64,000 nucleotides of DNA from Telmatactis stephensoni (Eukaryota; Cnidaria; Anthozoa; Actiniaria; Isophelliidae). Made by a program: the position numbers and the translations under genes. Location: contig JALIZF010001582.1 of the NCBI GenBank assembly GCA_029948255.1, forward strand, positions 186,001-250,000. Reading direction: 5' to 3'. Positions 57,501 through 64,000 of this stretch are shown piece by piece; the stretch's first letter is position 1, and each line of letters opens with the position of its first letter. The notes beneath the pieces are model-generated. The model searched no databases. It was not told the DNA's origin and worked only from the letters and a program-made list of their open reading frames with translations.

Positions 57501-60500
57501 TTAGGCTTGAATTGGGCTTCCTGTGCAAAAATTGAGGAAGAAAAAGACTAGGGACGTCCTCTCAGAGATCCCACAGGAAACCCAAAAGCAGCAATAAAAC
57601 TCAAAAGAGTTGCCTGCGGAGGAGGCTAGATAAAACCCCGGCACTCCTTAACATACTTGAGTCGCAATTCTGTGTCTTTCATGCAAACAAAGCTCAGAAT
57701 ACGGTGCATGTTCATGTTGCAGTACCGAGGAATCACCTTCAGGTGGTATCATACCCAAAATTTGACCAAATTTTGAAGAAAATTGTAAAAAGCCTATTCC
57801 ACTTGGATCGGCTCAAGAGACCATAATACTAAGAGAGCAAAACTCAGTATTGATGTTTGTGCGATGTTCGCGGCGACTAAGGCTATTTTTAGTAACTTCG
57901 CCATCGCGCGCACAAGGCCCTCAACCAATAGAATTTGATTTTTGACGTGCGCGCGGACGGGACCGTTTGAATTCTATTGTTTAAGTGCGCGCAACGCGCG
58001 ATGGCGAATTTACTAAAAATAGCCTTAGGCGCCACGAACATCGCACAGACATCAATATTGAGTTTCGCTCTCTTAGTATTATGGTCTCTTGATCGGCTTT
58101 GAACTTTTCTCTTTTTTAACACAAGATACCTTGATACCTTAAAATCTTGTTTTCAGCCCATAATTTTTCTTCCTGAAGGTCGTTGATTGGGTCTTTATTT
58201 CAGTTTAACATCACCTGCTAAAACGTAATTATACATTTAGTTAACATGACATTTAGTGAGTTGGCCCTTTGGCAACGTCTTAATTCAGTGAACCACAGAA
58301 AAGCAAACAAATATTATATTATCAAGCATGTTTAAGCCTTTTTAAACATGGGTGTAGACTGGAAATTGTAAATGTTGAGATGTTTGTTTCAAAGAAATTC
58401 TAACAACAGTGCAATAGACCCCTTCACAGCTCCTTGCGCCATCTTGAAAGGTAGCCGTGCCTTTGCATCGAAGCGAGACGAACGGTGAGCGTGCAATGAT
58501 AGATACCTTTTTAACACCTAGGACAATTATTCACAGGTCTCTATCATTGCAAGCTCATTGTTCGTCTCGCTTCGATGCAAAGGCATGGCTACCTTTCAAG
58601 ATGGCGCAGAGAACTGTGAAGGGGGCTATTTAATTTGGGCGGTTCATTACACAATTGAATTCATATATAATATATTCCCTTCATCTTAATTGAATACTTA
58701 TTTTGGTCAAAAAGCTATAATAGTTGGCAGGAATCCTCTAAAACATTGCCTTTTGGACGTGGCTTGGTTTCCATGGCAACTGTTGTCATAACAAATAATA
58801 TGAAATGATTTATCTGGTCAAAGTTAATAGAGCGGAATGGTTAGGCAATTCATTGATCTATCTTTTTGTTCACTTTTTCCAACCGTGACCGTGCACAAAA
58901 CAAAATCATCCCTACATATATCAGGCAATCAGCCAATGAAAACGTTTGGGCCAGTTCAATCATGCATAATAAATGATAGACTGATTCCATAAGTCGGGTC
59001 CAATTCGCTCTCTGACGATCTTGTTTTTTCGCTCCGGTAAAACAATTGCAAAAGATTGTGCACTCTCAAAGCCCTACTCAACATCCATGTTTGCTTCTTT
59101 GTCAGTCCTTTAGATGTTTGTCGAGTTTCGGTCTGCTCAAGGGCAATGATATTTGAATTAATAAAAACGTGAACAACTTTCTTCAAAACTGGTCAAATTT
59201 TAGGTATCATACCACTTTTAAAAAGCGAAAACATTTCAGAGCTCTACTGCGCTGTGCACTAGAAAACAATAGTGTGATGAAATCTTGAGGAATAAAGTTA
59301 AAGAGGGTCATCGTTAAGTTCTTGTTGAGATATTTGGTGTTATTCTCATTAGAGAAAGGGCCATTGTATAAAAAAGACTTCAAAAGCTTCATTGTAGCTC
59401 CTAAACGTCCCTTAAAATATTTTCTTATATATCTTGTAGATTTTAGACTATTCTAATTTTATCCTGAAAACAATAATAATCAATCTTTAAGGCTGATTTA
59501 GACGCTACGATTTGTCGGCCCGATTTGAAATCTATTGTTTTTGCGCTCCAATTCATTTGATTTTCCTTTCAAAAAATCGGCCCGACACGAAAATATTTGT
59601 AGCCGATTTCTGCGAATCAGGCCGATTTTTCCTTTTCCCAACTGAACAAACCTTGTCAAAAAATTGGGTCGACAATCGTAGCGTGTAAATCAGCCTTTAT
59701 GTACTGAGGGTATGCGTGAGCTCGCACGAGATAGAGAATCGTGCGCATTTTTTATTACAAGCTTTCTCTATGACGATCACCAAATTACTAGAAAAATATT
59801 AACCGAGCGTGAGGCCTTTACGGGGAAATATCAGACCGAGGTCCGTACATAAAAGACCGAGGTCTGATATTTTCCCGTTCAGACCGAGCAAGTGAGGTTA
59901 ATAAATCGTTTATTTTATGGCATTTCGTCGTGAACAAAAGAATTTCCGGTCTTCTCATTTCGTCGTTTTCACTCTTAAAAACCGGATAATAGAATTCACT
60001 CAACGAATGCTCACAGTCAGACTCCTTGTCCATTGTCGAAATTTAAGAAAAGATCAAGTTATCGTGATGTTCTGAGGCGTTTTTCTCAAAACAAACTAAA
60101 AAATGTAGTTTTTGAATTTCCCGGTCCATACAAAATACGGAAGTTGGACCATTGCCATGGTAATGGTCCAAACTTGTCAAATACGCTTTTGGACAGACCG
60201 TGCGCCAGCCAATCAGAATCCAGGAAGTTATCAAGCCATATAATATATTCTTCAGCCGTCAGGGTTTCACTCGCTGGCGCACGAGACCCCAACGGCTGGG
60301 GAATAAAGCCGCGGCTACACGAGCGATTTTTTGCTTGCACAGGCGACGCGATTTTCTGAAATGATCGGCGAAAGGTGAAAATCGCGCGTGTAGCCACCTT
60401 TGAACAAGCGACGCGACAGCTAAAAAATCGCCAAAAAATGTCGCGAGAAATTCAAAGAGTTGCATTTTTCGCGACAACGTCGCGGACTTTCTCTTTCGTG

Positions 60501-60976
60501 TAGCCACTCCGCGACTTTTTCTTCGCACTCGCGACGCGACCAAATTTCAATTCTTCCAGATTACTTTGACCGACAAAACCACGATCTTTGTTTATTTATA
60601 TCTTTGGATTTCATGGGCAACTTTTATCGTCAGTTTTTGTTGCTTCGTGTAGCCACCACCGCGCGCCGATCATTTCAGAAAATCGCGTCGCTTGTGCAAG
60701 CAAAAATATCGCTCGTGTAGCCGCGGCTTAAAGCTTACCAAATTCCGTTCTTGAGGCTGTCCAATACTACGAGAGTTAACTTTACTGAGACCCAAATTTT
60801 CTTTTGTTCTAGAACGCTATAAGAATCTTTTGAGTCCGTTTCAAGATTGTGTCTGCAGCCACAAGTATGTCGGCAAGGCTGTGATAAAAGGGAAAAGATT
60901 CGCCTATCCTTGTGTTCCAGCATGGAAGCCGTGTGATGACGATACATCCACATGCTGTCAGTTCGTGGGTCTGTGA
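54550..60976 (+). CDS. Small secreted six-cysteine peptide precursor
   Basis: Two exons: 54550-54622 (donor GTAAGA) and 60813-60976 (acceptor TTTTGTTCTAG; stop TGA 60974-60976). Phase 1 on both sides gives a 78-residue product. Exon 1 is a signal peptide: positive N-terminus, a hydrophobic core (LVIGVLIGLAVIAL) and a likely cut after LTSA. The mature part of about 59 residues has cysteines in the order C-x-C-x18-C-x6-C-x6-C-C. Two AATAAA signals lie within 35 bases of the stop. Splitting signal and mature parts into separate exons is typical of small secreted cysteine-rich peptides of cnidarians, which include defence, venom-type and skeleton-related families. The spacing does not let me name a family, and the target is unknown. 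The 6.2-kb intron holds many transposons; a missed small exon cannot be excluded. Confidence 0.7.
55320..55600 (-). repeat. Possible SINE-like repeat
   Basis: On the minus strand a B-box-like GGGTTTGAGTCCC is followed by non-coding text with TTTTTTCTCCG and CTCCCTCAGCAAAAATCAACA. No clear A box was found, so this is tentative. In the intron of the secreted-peptide gene. Confidence 0.3.
57463..57632. mobile_element. Short foldback element (TAGCCTCCTCCGCAGGCAAC ends)
   Basis: TAGCCTCCTCCGCAGGCAACC at left and TTGCCTGCGGAGGAGGCTA at right. The TAGCCT end recalls the Mutator-like element at 33291-34541. A GGGCTTCCTGTG/CACAGGAAACCC pair lies inside. Confidence 0.8.
57814..58091. mobile_element. 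Foldback MITE with 7-bp target duplication, copy C
   Basis: Same family as 46490-46765: CAAGAGACCATAATACTAAG ends and almost full-length arms. Exact 7-bp duplication ATCGGCT at 57807-57813 and 58092-58098. In the intron of the secreted-peptide gene. Confidence 0.95.
58415..58631. mobile_element. MITE (ATAGACCCCTTCACAG ends)
   Basis: ATAGACCCCTTCACAGCTCC at left, CTGTGAAGGGGGCTAT at right, with long arms through GCCATCTTGAAAGGTAGCC and GCATCGAAGCGAGACGAAC. Same end type as 27996-28297. Confidence 0.85.
59491..59695. mobile_element. Foldback MITE (GGCTGATTTAGACGCTACGA ends)
   Basis: GGCTGATTTAGACGCTACGATT at left, AATCGTAGCGTGTAAATCAGCC at right, TTAA on the left and TTTA on the right. Inner AAATCGGCCCGA arms. 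Confidence 0.85.
59821..59877. repeat. Hairpin CGGGGAAATATCAGACCGAGGT
   Basis: About 22-base arms with two mismatches around a short centre (CGTACATAA). The adjacent minus-strand frame of about 70 codons (59818-60033) carries no recognised domain and is probably part of the same repeat. Confidence 0.75.
60308..60730. mobile_element. Foldback MITE (AGCCGCGGCTACACGAGCGAT ends)
   Basis: AGCCGCGGCTACACGAGCGAT at left and ATCGCTCGTGTAGCCGCGGCT at right. Arms run on through TTGCTTGCAC, AGGCGACGCGATTTTCTGAAATGATC in pieces. It ends about 80 bases before exon 2 of the secreted-peptide gene. Confidence 0.9.
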
Positions 60977-61008
60977 GGTCATCAAGTGCAAAGCTTCAAA
61001 TAAATAAA

Positions 61009-61459
61009 GCTTATGTCAAACATATTTTGAAGTATTTTGTGCACATTGAATTTTACACTACCATGTCTCTCCAAGTACACCGTGTACTATTTACTAGAAT
61101 GTAAAAAATTCAAATAACAAACCATTATTAGGAGCATCCCGTGGGGGGAGGGGCCGGGGGTTAAAGTGGAGATTTGATAACAGACAATAGACTTGGGTTG
61201 GACAATAGAGTGGTTAATACAACAGGAAAAAAGTCGACTGACGGAAATAAAATGAAAACATGTTGAAATAAAGCATTTAAAATAAAATAAAACAAAATAA
61301 AACAAAACAAAACAAAACCCCCGAAGAAAAAGGTAAAATGAAAAAGTAATCTATATTACTTCGAGTCCGCGGGGAGTGGTTGCCCAGTCTCACTCCCGAG
61401 CCAAATTAAAGGCTCATGTAACAAGCGATCGAAGGTGCGCCCTCTACCCCCTCTATCCA

Positions 61460-61491
<32 letters not shown>

Positions 61492-62487
61492 ATTAAAGCT
61501 ACACGGAAAGGAAAGAAGTTGAAACAAGGATGCGAGGTCACTGGGGATCGAACTAGGGACCTCTCACACCGAAGGCCGCGCAATAACCAACTGTGCCATC
61601 CTTGCTCCTTGAATTTGAAAACGCATATACCTTTTTATGGGTTTAGGCCTTCAGTCCACACGAAGACGATGAAAACGCTCACCAAAAACGTACACTTTCA
61701 AAAACGCTCTCCAAAGTGGATACTTTTGGAAACGCTAGCTGTTCATGTGGACGCCAGAAAACGCATACTTTCCAAAACGCTGGCGTCATAACACTTTTCA
61801 AAACTGCTTCGCTCAACAGGGGAAGTCCCGTTCCTCAAATGGATCTAGTCTTGTTGTATGGGGGGCCGTCCTTAAAATAGACCACGGGCTGTAGGAGTAA
61901 AATACTTGTTGTTGTAATAAATCAATGCAATGGAAAACTCGGCACTAGCTTCCCTCTAACGACTCGCTCTACAAAAAGGCCCGGTCGCACAAGCACAGTC
62001 ATCGTGCTTCATGCAGGAGACAAGTCGCAAATCGCTTTTTCCATGGTTACAAAAGTTTCTAATTTTGAAATTCTGAAACATTCTACAAGAAAATGTAAGC
62101 TACTTTAGACAACGCGCTTGCATATGGTAGAGCGGAAAAATTTTCGTGAAAATAGTTAGTAAAACAATTCATACAAGCTTCTCATGCAAAGTATTTATTT
62201 TATTTTATTTATTTACAAAATTCACCAGTACACTACAAGGAAGAAAAACAACTCGAAACTACACCCATGTGGTAGGGAGAACCCACAGGGACATGCATCA
62301 ATAACGGAGTCCCTCCAATTTTGTAATTGGAATATACCCTGTAGAGATGTAGTACTGATAGGACTTGGTGCTTGTAATGAATCGGGCCTCGACACACTTC
62401 TAGATATAAATACTTGTAAAAGTTCTTCTTCATGGATTTATACATCAGTTATATACAAGTTATATGGGCGCGGTTTGAGTCTATAAA
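61009..62487. other. Intergenic stretch between convergent genes
   Basis: Holds an A-rich (AAAAC)n patch at about 61283-61318, the tRNA-like head at 61525-61604 and an eroded GAAAACGC repeat at 61640-61795. T-rich AATAAA-type signals on the minus strand at about 62195-62212 could end the coiled-coil transcript. Confidence 0.45.
61525..61604 (-). mobile_element. tRNA-derived SINE head
   Basis: On the minus strand CAAGGATG...CATCCTTG form the acceptor-like stem, with a perfect A box (TGGCACAGTTGG) and a good B box (AGTTCGATCCC). The 80-base length is that of a class II tRNA or a SINE head. A GAAAGGAAAG-type purine tail lies on the left in + orientation. Different from the SINE at 52850. Confidence 0.6.
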
Positions 62488-63176
62488 TCAATCCTTGTCT
62501 TGGCAGTGTATAGGGTTTGGGCTCGACACGCCTCGACGTACAAATACCCCACTCGATGTCGTATCGATTCTTTTCGTCTTCTTTTTCTTACGACGAAGCA
62601 TCGATTGTTGAGGCTGCGTTGATGTCTTGGTTGTGGCTCTGGTGTCAGTCTAAAAACAGCGAAATTTGAATTCTTAATAGCCTGCGTAGCAAGTGTTTCT
62701 ATCAGGGGAAAAGGAGACAGAGTTGGGTTTCCTGTGTTCCCCCGTTTTTGGTTACACAGGAAACCCAAAAACTCTCCCTTTCCCTCAAAAATCTTGAGGC
62801 TCTTGTTAAACACACGTGGCTACTACTTTATGAGATAGGAAGAAACGGGTCAGTAAATCATGAGATTTAGCGTTCAAATATTAATAATATAAAATTTACT
62901 GTAATTTCTTTAGCGAAAATACCCTTGCCGCAGGCTACATCGTTAACGGAAATGTAATACCCGTAATATCCAGATGATGATGATGATGATGATAATGATG
63001 ATGATGATGATTGAGATGCTCAGGAATCCCTTACCATAGTTCGATATAACGATCTTTCATCCTCCAACTGTAAAGTTAAAGTATGAATCTGTGCTCGTAG
63101 TCTGTCCATTTGAGCCTCGAGTTTCTCACGCTTCTCTCGTTCATATTCGAGTTGTGCTTCTAGCTCTCTTATTATT
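62488..63176 (-). CDS. C-terminal two exons of a coiled-coil protein
   Basis: Exons 63035-63176 (acceptor TTTTCAG, donor GTAAGGG) and 62488-62649 (acceptor TTTTTAG, stop TGA). The first encodes an unbroken charged heptad helix, IIRELEAQLEYEREKREKLE onward to LEDERSLYRTM, about 47 residues. The second gives a polar, low-complexity tail with a strong basic cluster (MLRRKKKKTKR), a probable nuclear signal, then VRRGVSSPNP and the end. The rest of the gene is to the right of the window. I do not recognise the family; heptad helices alone do not identify it. Confidence 0.65.
62971..63012. repeat. Microsatellite (GAT)n
   Basis: GAT triplets with one AAT. In the intron between the two coiled-coil exons, about 20 bases from the donor. 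Confidence 0.9.
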
Positions 63177-63202
63177 CTGAAAATAAACAATCATTTATCA
63201 AT

Positions 63203-63389
63203 TAGACAACAGAAAGCCGCGCGCCCATGGCGTTATAGACGCACGAGAGAAAATATAAAGAACGATTAACAAACGTAAGAGTGGCACGAGGCGTAGCCGA
63301 GTGCGACTCTAGTTTGTTAAGAGTTCTTTATATTTTCTCTCGTGCGTCTATAACGCTATGGGCAAGCGGCTTTCTGTTGTCTAACTGAT
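63203..63389. mobile_element. Foldback element (TTAGACAACAGAAAGCCG arms)
   Basis: TTAGACAACAGAAAGCCG pairs with CGGCTTTCTGTTGTCTAA. Arms run on through GGCGTTATAGACGCACGAGA and AAATATAAAGAAC. The centre has GGCACGAGGCGTAGCCGAGTGC. In the intron just upstream of the coiled-coil exon. Confidence 0.85.
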
Positions 63390-64000
63390 TTATAACAGAG
63401 CCTAGAACGTTAAAAACGGAGCCGTGCAGCCCATGGGCAAATAGTTCATAGCTTTCTGGCCAATCAGAGCGCGCGTAAGATTGTAGCTATGTTATAATGA
63501 GCAATAGATCGTTTTACTTTCCGATCACGTGACGTGATTTTACGTGATCAAATTTTTAGCCCTTTCTAGAGCTCTAACTGAAATCAAAGTAATTGTCTCT
63601 GAAAGAAGAACGAAAAATATGCTTGTATACGAAAGTTACAGTCAAAATTACCATGATATGAATATTTCACTTTGCCTCAATGTTTGGTAAGAATGTATGG
63701 AGCCCAGGAGCTCCTGATGGAGCCGCCATGTTGGTGTGCCACAGTGAAACAAAAAATTCCACAGTGAAAAAAACACGATTTAGGTATCGTTATTTACAAC
63801 AAAGAATCACAAAAGTTTTATTCATTTTATCTCATACATTTTACTACGTTTTATCTTTAGGGTTTGGACAAAAATTAAAATTGGGTATTGACCATGCATG
63901 GTGGTCTGTGGCCATTAATTAAGGCCAGGGTTAAGTTAGGCACGATATGGTAGATCAAGAGATATATTTTGGACAGATTATACAGTTATTTATGATATTA
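63390..64000. other. Intron of the coiled-coil gene, right window edge
   Basis: Contains a cluster of ACGTGA boxes (63527-63550) and otherwise no exon that I can support. Confidence 0.4.

Noticed and set aside
60033..60720. Several 80-110 codon frames on both strands
   Set aside because: They lie across the inverted arms of the 60308-60730 element and mirror each other.
1..64000. CRISPR arrays, operons or bacterial systems
   Set aside because: The window is intron-bearing animal DNA. The regular repeats found are tandem or inverted transposon and satellite repeats without unique spacers.

Overview
This is a 64-kb piece of AT-rich animal nuclear DNA. Coding sequence is sparse and split by introns with ordinary GT/AG borders, and the spaces between are packed with short inverted-repeat transposons, minisatellites and microsatellites. 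The repeat style, two IkB/Bcl-3-type ankyrin genes, a selenoprotein S gene and a tiny secreted cysteine-rich peptide gene suggest an anthozoan cnidarian, most likely a stony coral. That assignment is inference; no marker in the window proves it.

Layout. 1-7.1 kb: a four-exon, transposase-like gene (+) that enters from the left of the window, with one frameshift and several insertions. 7.1-12.2 kb: repeats, including a ~103-bp tandem array and a dispersed minisatellite. 12.2-13.05 kb: a Ser/Tyr-rich first coding exon (-). 13-23 kb: gene-poor, with a dead LINE reverse-transcriptase fragment and several foldback elements. 23.46-27.27 kb: IkB/Bcl-3-like gene 1 (+, six exons, 432 aa). 30.4-38.55 kb: selenoprotein S (-), with its UGA selenocysteine codon, a SECIS candidate and a poly(A) signal. 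Its introns hold many transposons, including a 1.25-kb Mutator-like element carrying a broken RecQ-like helicase segment. 41.9-48.2 kb: IkB/Bcl-3-like gene 2 (+, six exons, 379 aa). 48-54 kb: repeats and a tRNA-derived SINE. 54.55-60.98 kb: a two-exon gene (+) for a 78-aa secreted six-cysteine peptide. 62.49-63.18 kb: the last two exons of a coiled-coil protein (-) that continues to the right.

How the genes relate. The two ankyrin genes are a diverged same-strand duplicate pair with selenoprotein S between them on the other strand. Each has a consensus kB site upstream, which fits NF-kB feedback control (inference). The remaining genes show no pathway link.

The strongest unusual signals are: a foldback family with perfect 7-bp target duplications at three of three copies, two of them flanking one exon of ankyrin gene 2; the Mutator-like element (9-bp duplication) with a captured helicase fragment; several TTAA-flanked foldback families; and the RNase H-like/C2H2/homeodomain-like gene at the left. 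Exon joins were read by eye from splice consensus and reading-frame phase, without transcript data.
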